In this document: piece after piece, positions 1 through 10,000 of the stretch
Numbering within the stretch: position 1 is the first letter of the stretch
Layout of the letters: the number at the start of each line of letters is the position of its first letter
Source of the DNA: Symbiodinium natans
Lineage: Eukaryota; Sar; Dinophyceae; Suessiales; Symbiodiniaceae
Direction: 5' to 3'
Assembly: GCA_905221605.1 (NCBI GenBank)
Contig: CAJNDS010002688.1
Coordinates: 117,501 to 181,500 of the forward strand
Length of the DNA: 64,000 nt
Made by a program: the position numbers and the translations under genes
Notes under the pieces: generated by a model
The model's database searches: none
The model's input: the letters and a program-made list of their open reading frames with translations, nothing else
What the model was told of the DNA's origin: nothing

Positions 1-80
1 CCCTAAACCCTGAACCCTAAACCCTAAACCCTAAACCCTAAACCCTAAACCCTAAACCCTACACCCTAAACCCTAAACCC
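1..80 (-). repeat. CCCTAAA telomere-type array at window start
   Basis: About eleven CCCTAAA units with single-base variants. The orientation is that expected at a left chromosome end, but identical arrays recur through the window, so this is not proof of a chromosome end. Confidence 0.95.
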
Positions 81-197
81 TTCTAAAAGGCCCCCAAGCC
101 TCGCCTCCTTGGAGTCAGAGTCTTGCAGGCTAGCTGGCTTGGCTTCTCAGCCCGTGCCGCCGTCCCCTGCGAGGTGGGCTTCCACAGAAAACAAGGT

Positions 198-290
198 TTA
201 GGGTTTAGGGTTTAGGGTTTAGGGTTTAGAGTTTAGGGTTTAGGGTTTAGGGTTTAGGGTTTACGGTTTAGGGTTTAGGGTTTAGGGTTA
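198..290 (+). repeat. TTTAGGG array
   Basis: About thirteen units. The segment between this array and the C array before it (82-197) has an open frame ending in a GT donor (caag|gtttag), so it may be an exon of an unidentified gene. Confidence 0.93.
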
Positions 291-413
291 GGCTTTCACG
301 CAGCTCCTTGGTAGATGCTTTGGTCGGATTGCCTTGGAGGTACCATCCTGCTTTGGCGCGGAGGCCTTCTGCTCATGTGCTTGTGGGTTTCAGGCCCGAC
401 TGGGGGCTCACAG

Positions 414-490
414 CCTAAACCCTATAAACCCTAAATCCTAAACCCCAAGCCCTAAACCCTAAACCCCAAACCCTAAACCCTAAACCCCGC
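414..490 (-). repeat. CCCTAAA array, degenerate
   Basis: CCCTAAA/CCCCAAA units, followed by a GC-rich single-copy segment. Confidence 0.9.
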
Positions 491-1250
491 ATCAAACCCT
501 CTTCAAAAACCCTCGCCTGAACGCACGGACTGCAGGGAAGCGCCTCGAGCCTCCAGCGCCACCAACCTCCGCGCCACGGCGCTCGCGGCGCCGGCGCCCG
601 CGGCGCCCAGCCCGCGCTCCGGTACCCGCTCGCCTCCGCGACTCTGCGCCAACCGGACAGAAGCCAGCCTCCAGAGCCTGCCACAAGCCATCGTTGCGAC
701 CCCGGTGGCCGCAATCTCTGGCATCAGCTCAGCTGGGGGCATGCCCAACCCTTCCCAGCGGCCGGTGGTGCGATCCTACGCGCCTCCGCGCGTGGTCGTG
801 CCTGCCTGGGCTTGGCTGCCCTCGCTGCCCTCGCCGAAGCCAGTGTGCCGCGAGAGTGGTCCCACAGCCAGACCCGACGTGGCTCTCATCCCTACCCCCA
901 ACCGAGTCCGGTCCCTGAACCCAAGTGGGCAGAGCGCCCCCGGAAGCGCGTGCCCAAGCTTCCTCGCAGGTCGGCCCCCAAGCTTCTTCATGTAGGGGCC
1001 CTAACCTTTCAACCCCAAACCTTCAACTCGTAGAGGTTGATGAGGGTTCTGGAAAACAGGTGTGTGTGTGTGATGCCAACAAAAAAAGGGGCCAAATCGC
1101 CCCGAGCCAGAGCTATGCCAAGGCCCTCCGATCCGAGCGACGCTCTCTGGGGGCGTGCCTGTGCACGCGCGCGCCGTTGCTCCTGGAATGCAATCAGCTA
1201 CTCAGGCATCTTGCATCGTTTGCCAGCTTTACCCTCTGTAAGGCTTAGAG
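490..1250. other. GC-rich single-copy segment, no assigned gene
   Basis: Lies between a C array and a small G array (1252-1286). It has several overlapping open frames on both strands typical of GC-rich DNA. No domain is recognised and no frame can be preferred. Confidence 0.4.
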
Positions 1251-1463
1251 GGTCTAGGGTTTAGGGTTTAGGGGTTAGGGTTTAGGGTACTGAGAGTCCT
1301 TGGCTCTACGAGACAGAGGCAAGAATGCCTCCTTGGCTGACTTCCAAGGTTTGGCGGGTCAAGAGCGTTTCTCCCCCTCCTCGTGTGCGACCCAGCAGTT
1401 CTTGTGGATTTATCAAGGACGGGGCGACGAAATCGGCTTCTTGTTTACTAGCGTCTCTCGCTC

Positions 1464-1503
1464 TGCCCCCTCTCTGTCTCTCGCTCGCTCTCTGGCTCTC
1501 TCG

Positions 1504-1539
<36 letters not shown>

Positions 1540-1545
1540 GTCTCT
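1464..1545. repeat. CT-rich microsatellite
   Basis: Polypyrimidine tract of mostly CT dinucleotides with occasional G. A reciprocal GA tract occurs at 40801-40915. Confidence 0.9.
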
Positions 1546-1549
1546 CGTA

Positions 1550-1740
1550 TGTCTGTCTGCATGCATGTACCTATGTACGTGTGATTACGTATGTGCGTAG
1601 GTATGCGCGTAATTGTGCGCGTCTTGCTTGCGCATATTGTACGGATGCACGGATGCATGGATGTACGCATGTACGTATGTATATGCATGTATACGTATGT
1701 ACACGTATGTACACCTATGTACACATGAACCTATCCGCAC
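1550..1740. repeat. Degenerate ATGT/ACGT tetranucleotide repeat
   Basis: Alternating purine-pyrimidine tract built from TATG, TACG and CATG steps (for example gtatgtacacgtatgtacac). Such DNA could adopt a Z-like form; this is inference. Confidence 0.7.
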
Positions 1741-1983
1741 AGTGTTTACAATGGTGCATGTGACGTATTATGGCGTAGGTATCTCATGGACGTATCTATG
1801 CGTCTCCATGAGAAGTCGTAGGCCAAGACCTAGATGCAAGTGACGGGAAGAAGCGACACAAGCGACACGACAACAAGTCGCAAGTGGCATCTCATGACAT
1901 CCCCCCAAAACGTCACGACAGGTGATACGGGGCCCAAGTGCTGCGCAGTTCAATGCCATGTTTGCACAGCAAGTACTTCTCTT

Positions 1984-2520
1984 TCAAAGAATGGGTGACC
2001 GAGCACTGCCTGAGGTGACTCTGGCCGACAGGCCTGCTTGCAAGTTGGCTGAGGGGTGCACAGCCCCCCCCCCCCCCCCTACACAAAAACAACAAAATTC
2101 ATGCACCATTGCAGTAGGTTGAAGGATGAGATGTCTCCTGGCTGCGGAACCATGTACGTAACAGGTTGCAGATAAACACAGCTGTGCTGATCTCTGCCTT
2201 TTCGACGTCTCGCTCAGTTTCTCGAAAAGGGCCTTTTCCAAGCGGGACTTGGGCTCAACCATGATGGGCCGCGTGCGATGCCCCGCGCGTGCACTGGGAA
2301 TGAACGCATGGCTCGATGAATCTCGGTACGGCGTGGGATGTTCGCGCCACATGAACGGAATAGGCCAGAAAGCAAGAAAAGGCGATCCTTCCATAGCCCA
2401 TCTCTTTTCGAGATAATTCGTGCATGCCTTCCTTTTTTTCTGCTCTTGCGACCTCACCTTGAGTCGCTGCTGGGTTACATGCAGGTGGCAGCAAGGTTTT
2501 TGCAGAGCTGAAGCCCCCAC
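1984..2520 (-). CDS. Unassigned minus-strand open frame, possibly one exon
   Basis: A 178-codon open frame on the minus strand. Its middle part (about 2180-2290) reads as a charged helix-like stretch, PIMVEPKSRLEKALFEKL, which looks like real coding sequence. The C-terminal part runs through a poly-C tract at 2063-2079 and becomes poly-Gly, which does not. At most part of this frame is likely to be an exon. No family recognised. Confidence 0.2.
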   Translation of the reverse strand: MGASALQKPCCHLHVTQQRLKVRSQEQKKRKACTNYLEKRWAMEGSPFLAFWPIPFMWREHPTPYRDSSSHAFIPSARAGHRTRPIMVEPKSRLEKALFEKLSETSKRQRSAQLCLSATCYVHGSAARRHLILQPTAMVHEFCCFCVGGGGGAVHPSANLQAGLSARVTSGSARSPIL

Positions 2521-2811
2521 CTGGTTTGTACCTGGAGCTGTACATCCGCGATCATCGGGGTTGGTTGGCTCGCTGGTTGGTTGGATTGGCTGTGCTTTGT
2601 TTACCGTAATTTGTTAGTTAGTTGGTCCACCCAACCAGCTATGTGACTAATTCATGCAGGAAAACAAGAACCTCTCACTGCTGCATGCCATCTGCCTTGC
2701 ACGCCTCTTGTGCGAAGCTGCTGAAGTTCCCGACGCCTGCATGGCGCGCGCAGTTCTTGGCTTACGCTTGCAAGCAAATACCCCTGCGTTGAGACCCAGC
2801 ATCTCCTAAAC

Positions 2812-2990
2812 ATGCTGCTGCTTGCAGCTGCTGGCTGCGTGGCAAGTGGCTTCATTCTACAGAAATGGCTCTTGCGGCGTGCCGTGCCCGAACACGTGTT
2901 ACAGGAACTACTGACCCTGTAACAAGCTCGACAGGACCAGGATGCCAAACGCCGGAGTTTGCAGTTCCTTGTGGAGGGTGGCGCTGTTTA
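2812..2990 (+). CDS. Candidate N-terminal exon with a membrane segment
   Basis: From the ATG at 2812 the frame reads MLLLAAAGCVASGFILQ followed by KWLLRRAVPEHVLQELLTL and a stop: a hydrophobic segment with a basic flank, then an amphipathic helix. A downstream stretch (about 2934-2986) reads SLQFLVEGGAV. ACAGGA occurs near 2892 and again near 2932, which would allow a short intron or may simply be a small duplication. It lies upstream of the hydrolase gene on the same strand and could encode its N-terminus, but the link is not shown. Confidence 0.28.
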
Positions 2991-3023
2991 AGGGTTCTCC
3001 GAAGCCCGAGACCCCAAACCCCC

Positions 3024-3516
3024 CTTAAGGGGTTTAGGGTTTATGGTTTAGGGTTTAGGGTGTAGGAACCCGAAACCCCAAACCCCTCTAAAACCCCAAA
3101 AGCAACCCTAAGCCCTAAGCCCTAAGCCCTAAACTCTAAACCCTAAACCCTAAACCCTAAACCCTAAACCCTAAACCCTAAAGCCTAAAGCCTAAAGCCT
3201 AAAGCCAGTTAAACAAAAAAAACCTCAAGCCTAAACCCTAAACCCTAGACCCTAAACCCTAGACCCTAAACCCTAAACCCCAAACCCCAAACTCAGGCAT
3301 TGCGCACATCCGCACGGGCGAGCAGCGGAGGGCTCTCCGACCGTTCCCTGGCCTTCAAGCCGTTTAGGGGTTAAGGGGTTGAGGGGCTTAGGGGTTTAGG
3401 TTTAGGGTTTTAGGGTTTAGGGTTTAGGGATTAGGGTTTGGGGTTTGGGGTTTGGGGGTTTGCAGGGTTCAGGGTTCAGGATTTTGGGTTTGATAGGGTT
3501 TAGGGTTGAGGGGAAA
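3024..3516. repeat. Mixed telomere arrays: G (3024-3064), C (3096-3297), G (3363-3516)
   Basis: The C block includes CCCTAAG, CCTAAAG and CCCTAGA variants. The short segment between C and G arrays (about 3300-3362) has an open plus frame reading GIAHIRTGEQRRALRPFPGL, a possible exon. Confidence 0.9.
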
Positions 3517-3592
3517 CCCTGAACCCTAGAAACCATCTGAGGCCAACAGCCCCTGACAACCCTAACAGCCGCAAAGCCTACTTACGCCACAT

Positions 3593-3697
3593 GGGTAGTT
3601 TCCTAATCTAGGGCCCCTTTTTGAGAACCCATTATAAGGCGGCACCCTGTAAAAAGGGATCCCAAAAGGGACCCTAATTTAGAGAACTACCCACCTG
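3593..3697. mobile_element. Foldback element, family E copy 1
   Basis: Terminal inverted repeats GGGTAGTT and AACTACCC, with internal complementary steps (cccctttttgagaac / aaagggatcccaaaaggg). The 4-bp flanks ACAT and ACCT differ at one base and may be a decayed target duplication. A related copy lies near 23602-23752. Encodes nothing. Confidence 0.6.
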
Positions 3698-4006
3698 CGA
3701 GTTCCAACGATTTTTGAGGCCGGGTGACTGGATCAGTGCTGGAGCCAAAATTGTGGCGGCTTCGTCGGATGTAGAGCTTGAGGGCAAGATGCATCGTGCC
3801 TTGGCTGCATCTTAGGGAAGAAGCTCTGAAGCTGTAGGCTTTAGGACTACGACATGTTATGACCTCGGCCTCTTGAGATTCAGCAGTTCAAGCTTGGGAA
3901 GGTGTCAAGGATGGAACCCAGCGCTTCTGCGTTCTCATGAAGCCGAAGAACAAGACACCCACGCACGCCGTGGCCCAGAGCTCAGCATATGCATGCGCAT
4001 GGATTG

Positions 4007-4061
4007 AAGGGTTTAGGGTTCAGGGTTTAGGGTTTCGGGTTTCGGGTTTAGGGTTTAGGGT
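4007..4061 (+). repeat. TTTAGGG array before a hydrolase exon
   Basis: Units with TTTCGGG and TTCAGGG variants, ending 36 bp before the proposed acceptor of the first confident hydrolase exon. Confidence 0.9.
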
Positions 4062-4097
4062 TGAAGCAGACTGCCCTGGTCAAAGCAGCGCAACAGG

Positions 4098-7000
4098 TCT
4101 TTCTACATGGCTACAGTTCCAACGCCGATCTCTACATCGAGGCATATGCGGGTTTTCTTGAGAGAGCCTGTAGCGGTTTCGGGTTTCAGGGTTTCGGGTG
4201 CAGTCTTTGCCGAAGTCTGCATGGAACTCGTGTGGCAGAATATGGCGGAGTTCGCGCGAAATGGAGCGGTTGTGCTGCTACTTGGCAGCACAATGAGAAC
4301 CTCTCCGAAACCCTGAGGTTCAGTGCTCAGGTTTAATCCTACAACCCTAAAACCCTAAACCTCCAATCCTAAACCCTAAAGCCGAACACCCCAAAAGCCC
4401 CAAAGGATCTAAGCTTTCAACCCCTAAACCCTAAACCCTAAACCCTACACCCTAAACCCTAAACCCTAAACCCTAAACCCTAAAGCCCTAAAGCCCTAAA
4501 GCCCTAAAGCCCTACAGCCCAGGATGCCCGACCTGCCTGGTCACGGGCGCTCGGCCGCTCTGCAGCGGAGTTGGGTAGGGTTTAGGGTTTAGGGTTTAGG
4601 GTTTAGGGTTTAGGGTTTAGGGTTTAGGGTTTAGGGTTTGGGGTTTGAGGTTTGGGGTTTGGGGTTTGGGGTTTGGGGTTTGGGGTTTGGGGTTTGGGGT
4701 TTAGGGTTTAGGGTTTAGGGTTTAGGGTTTAGGGTGCGAGAGTCCATGACTAGCATGGGCTTGCCGGCCTCCGAGCTTGGACGCCCCCCCCCCCCCCCCC
4801 TGTCGAAAACCAAGGTCCAACAACCCTAAACCCTAAACCCTAAACCCTAAACCCTAAACCCTAAGCCCTAAACCCTAAACCCTAACCTCAAACCCTCATT
4901 TTTCGTCTTGCAAAGGAAGCCAAGGACCCCCCCCCCGCCCCCCCCTTGCCCCCCTCCCAGAAGCAAACACCACAAGCACCCAAAAACCCTAAACCCCTAA
5001 ACCCTAAACCCTAAACCCTAAACCCTAAACCCTAAACCCTAAACCCTAAACTCCGTTTGTGCCTTCCAAGGACGGTCTGCTGGCCTACGTGCCCGACTGG
5101 TGGGCCTTCATCGACCAGATCTGGGAGCACGTAGAGTTGGTGGTGTGACTGGGTCGAACCGAGAGGTGGGTTTAGGGTGTAGGGTTTAGGGTTTAGGGCT
5201 TTAGGGTTTAGGGTTGAGGGTTTAGGGTTTGACTCGTACATTCGTGTTGTTTACATGGCTGAAACGGGCACATGATTTCGACCAACCTAGGGTTTGGGGT
5301 TTCGGGCTTAGGGTGCCTTTGTAGCTTACGGTGCATGTTCCCGATGACATCAGGTCAGAGGAGTGCGTGCTTGATGGCAAGTCGCTGCCAATTTTCGTCT
5401 CAGGACCCCGGTGCGCGTATAAAGCCCTAAACCTAAACCCGTAAACCCTAAGCCCTAAGCCCTAAGCCCCAAGCCCCAAGCCCTAAGCCCTAAGCCCTAA
5501 GCCCTAAACCTTAAACCTTAAACCCTAAACCCAATCTGAGACTCGTGGCAGGAAATTCCTTGGGAGGCGGTCTGGCGATCTGCTTGGCCTTGCAGAGGCC
5601 CACGTATTTTCGCGGAGCACCTGGGTCACGCCAAGCACTAACGTGCGTAAACCCTAAACCCTAAACCCTAAACCCTAAACCCTAAACCCTAAACCCTAAA
5701 CCCTAAACCCTAAACCCTAAGACCTAAGACCTAAACCCTAAACCCTAAACCCTAAACCCTAAACCCTAAACCCTAAACCCTAAACCCTAAACCCTAAACC
5801 CTAAACCCTAAACCCTAAACCCTAAACCCTAGTGTGGACCTCCGAGGCAATCTTGCAAGGACCCATGCTGACGGTCAGCGACGAGGTGAAGCCTCCTTGG
5901 ATCGTGCAGCTTACTTCTCCAGCAGCTGAACTTTTAACTTTTTGGGTTTAGGGTGTAGGGTTTAGGGTTTAGGGTTCAGGGTTTAGGATTTAGGGTTTAG
6001 GGTTTATTTCGTAGGATTAAAAAATGTTTAACCTTTTTTCCCTTGGTTATTGGAGAAGTAAGGCAGATGATCTTCAAGCATTTCATCGCGAGGCTGTTCC
6101 ATGATCGCAGTGCGCCGCACAAGTCTCGTTGGGCCTAAACCCTAAACCCTAAACCCTAAACCCTAAACCCTAAACCCTAAACCCTAAACCCTAAACCCTA
6201 AACCCTAAACCCTAAACCCTAAACCCTAAACCCTAAACCCTAAACCCTAAACCCTAAACCCTAACCCTGAACCCTAAACCCTAAACTCTTGAAGCTTGGA
6301 CCTACCCAGGCTGCCAACATGGCCACTCACTCCAGTCAAGAGCACGGCGCTCAGTTCTTGGCGGGAAATTTTGGTCACTTAGAAGTAGAGTTATACGCAG
6401 CGGTAGCTGTGGCGATAACAGGGTTCAGGGTTTAGGGTTTAGGGTTTAGGGTTTAGGGTTTAGAGTTTAGGGTTTAGGGTTTAGGGTTAGGGCGCACTTC
6501 TAACCCTTATAGGTACGCAGCTTTCTTGAGTGACGTCGGCAAGGCAGTGACCATGAACTGGAAGACTCCTAAGACCCCTGAACCCTTACACCCACCCTGC
6601 AAAGCACTAAACTCCTAAACCGTAAATCCTAAAACCCTAAACTCCGAAACCCTAAACCCTAGACTCCACCCGAAAGGCTAAACCCTAAACTCCCAGACAT
6701 TCAGCCCTAAACCGCAAACTCCTAGACCCTAAACCCACTAAACTCCTAGACACTAACCGAAATGCTAAACCCTAAACCCCAAACTCCTAGACCCTAAACC
6801 CAAAACATCCGGAAAGGCCTGGCTGACTTTGACTTCCGCGTCCCCACTCATGGACCCGTGTACCTTGTCATATCTGTCGTTCTGTTTGTTTTTTGGTCTT
6901 GGGGTGGGGGGGGATAGGGCTTTTAGGGTTTTTAGGGTTTTTAGGGTTTTTAGGGTTTTTAGGGCTTTTAGGGCTTTTAGGGCTTTCAGGATTTTTAGGG

Positions 7001-10000
7001 ATTTGAGGAATTTTAGGTTTTTTAGGGGTTTTAGGGGCTTGAGGGTTTAGGGGAAAGAAGAGTTGAATCAAGGTTTGGAAGTAGGAGGGTGGGGATTTTG
7101 AATTTTGGGGTTCGGATTCCAGGGTTTCACAAGCCCGGCACCTTCCTGCTGCACACCTGGGCATTAGGGTTTAGGGTTTAGGGTTTAGGGTTTGGGGTTT
7201 AGGGTTTAGGGTTTAGGGTTGAGGGTTGAGGGTTTAGGGTTTAGGGGTTAGGGTTTAGGGCTGGAAAGTCCAACAACCAATCACACAACAACAGCAGGAA
7301 TGACACGATTAAACAATCTTATCATGATTGTCTCATTGTGGCCTAAGATGCTGTACTTTGATCAATATATCCATCCTAAACCCTAAGCCCCAAGCCCTAA
7401 GCCCTAAGCCTTAAGCCTTAAGCCCTAAACCCTAAACCCTAAACCCCAAACCCTAAACCCTAAACCCTAAACTACCCTGAACCCTGAACTACCCTAAACC
7501 CTAAACTGCCCTAAACCCTAAACCCTAAACTACCCTAAACCCTAAACCCTAAACCCTAAACCCTAAACCCCAAACCCTAAACCCTAAACCCTCAACCCCC
7601 CTAAACCCTAAACCCTAAACCCTCAACCCTAAACCCTAAACCCTAAACCCTAATGCCATATAACCCTAAATGTTAAACACGAATTAGCGAATTTGATAAA
7701 TTTCTTTTCTTTCCACTTTTTTTAACCCCCCCATTGTTCAGCACGAATTTGGGAATTTGATCCATTTCGGCCCGTCTGACCCCTTTGACCCCCCTCACTC
7801 CAGGATTCCGGAAAAAAGTGCTCGATTCACAATGAGTTTTAAATGGAATTTGTAGAGCAGAAATGACGCCCTCATTTTCAAAATTTCTCTGACCCCCTCA
7901 ATGCTGGCCTTCCGGCCCCTTTGACCCCCTTTGACGCCCCATTGTTCAGCACGAATTCGGGAATTTGATCCATTTTGGTCCCTCTGACCCCTTTGATGCC
8001 CCATTATTCAGCACGAATTAGGGAATTCGATTCATTTTGGTCTCTGACAGCACGAATTAGCGAGTTTGATCCATTTTGGCCCCTCTGACCCCTGACCCCC
8101 CCCATTGTTCAGTACGAATTAGGGAATTTGATTCCATTTCGGCCCTTCTGACCCCTTTGACCCCCCCATTGTTCAGCCCTCATTGTACAGCGCGAATTTG
8201 GGAATTTGATCCATTTTGGCCCCCCCCCCCCCCCCCATTGTTCAACACGAGCCAAAAACAAACTGTCTATTGTCGTAATGTTATGGGTTTCTTTGGGCGG
8301 GTGGTCTTTTCCGTTGCCTACACACTGCTGCCCTAGTAAATGCTCGAACTTGAGATGCTGAACCCTAAACCCGAAACCCTAAACCCTAAACTCCCAAACC
8401 CCCAAACCCCCAAATCCCCAAACCCCCAAACCCTATCGGGTAAAGAGGTACGAGGAGGCGAACCCTTTCTCGATGAAGCGAACCTCGCCTTTCTTGGCTT
8501 CGGGTCGGGAGCTTGGCTTCACGTTCCCCGACTGGCTGGACGAGAAGCTCAAGGAGGCGACAGAAGGTGGTTTAGGGTTTAGGGTTTAGGGTTTAGGGTT
8601 TAGGGTTTAGGGTTTAGGGTTAGGGTTTAGGGTGTAGGGTTCAGGTTTAGGGTTTGGGGTTTAGGGTTGAGGGTTGGGGGTGGAGGGTTGAGGGTTTGGA
8701 GGATTGTACTTGACGGTTCTTTTGGGTGCATACAAGCAGGACTTTTTTGGCTTGCTAAATACGGTTGTAACCCTAAACCCTAAACCCTAAACCCTAAACC
8801 CTAAACCCTAAACCCTAAACCCTAAACCCTAAACCCTAAACCCTAAACCCTAAACCCTAAACCCTAAACCCTAACCCCGAAACCCTAACCCCTAAACCCT
8901 AAACCCTAAACCCTAAACCCTAAACCCTAAACCCTAAACCCTAAACCCTAAACCCTAAACCCTAAACCCTAAACCCTAAACCCTAAACCCTAAACCCTAA
9001 ACCCTAAACCCTAAACCCTACTTGTAACCCTGCTTGAAAGTAGCGATGAACCTTCAGGAAGGGTGACTGGAGGTTGACAGTTGTTTTTTTTTATTTTTAG
9101 CTCCTTAGCCCAACCCTAAACCCTAAACCCTAAACCCTAAACCCTAAACCCTAAACCCTACACCCTAAACCCCAAACCCCAAACCCTTTAGGGTTTGGAG
9201 ACTCCGAGTGCGAGCGGGAGGTGAGGACGCCTTTCATCGTCCAGCACGGCAAAGCGGATAAGATCACGGAGCCGGCCACTTCGCAACATTGCTGGCAACA
9301 AGCTAGGGGTTTGGGGTTTAGGGTTTAGGGTTTAGGGTTTCGGGTAGTTTGCGAGGGTACTGCTCGGTTTGTTGCAAGGGGTTACATTTGGAGCTTTGCT
9401 GGCGGGCTGATGAGAGTTGAAGGAAGACATGCATGTGACTCGCGATGTGACATCGAGATAACTTGTAGGAACTTTTGAACTTGTTGTGGATTATACTTTG
9501 GGATGTTCCCCCTTATACTAACAGTCCTGAATAGGGATTCTAGTACCCCTATTATAGTCCCTCTTAGGGGATTCTTAGTATAAGGGTGAACATCCCAACT
9601 TACTGTGGTTTATAATCCGTATAAGCTCCCTAAACCCTAAACCCTAAACCCTAAACCCCAAACCCTAAACCCCAAACCCTAAACCCGAAACCCTAAACCC
9701 TCAACCCTCAACCCTCAACCTTCAACCCCAAACCCTAAACCCTAAACCCTGAGCCAAAAGCCTCCAGGCAGCGGCTGTACGACGAGGCTGTGGCTTGGTA
9801 GCCCAGTGGTACCCTTTTCGCTTTTTTTGGTTCAAGGTTCCCGGTTAGGGTTTAGGGTTTAGGGTTTAAGGTTTAGGGTTTAGGGTTTAGGGTACAAGTA
9901 ACCAAGCCAAAAAAGGGTGCCCCTCTCAGAATATGGTTACTGGGCTACCAAGGTAGCCACGGACAAGACTCTGAAGCTCTACGATGGGGCGGCTGGGCGT

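Noticed and set aside
1-80. True chromosome end at the window start
   Set aside because: The orientation fits a left telomere, but the array is only 80 bp and many longer arrays lie inside the window, so nothing marks this one as terminal.
1306-1724. Arg/Glu-rich and Thr/His-rich frames on both strands
   Set aside because: Generated by the CT and ATGT microsatellites.
7930-8240. Dinoflagellate spliced-leader relics
   Set aside because: Only ten bases (ccattttggc) match the leader; the following CTCAAG is missing in every unit.
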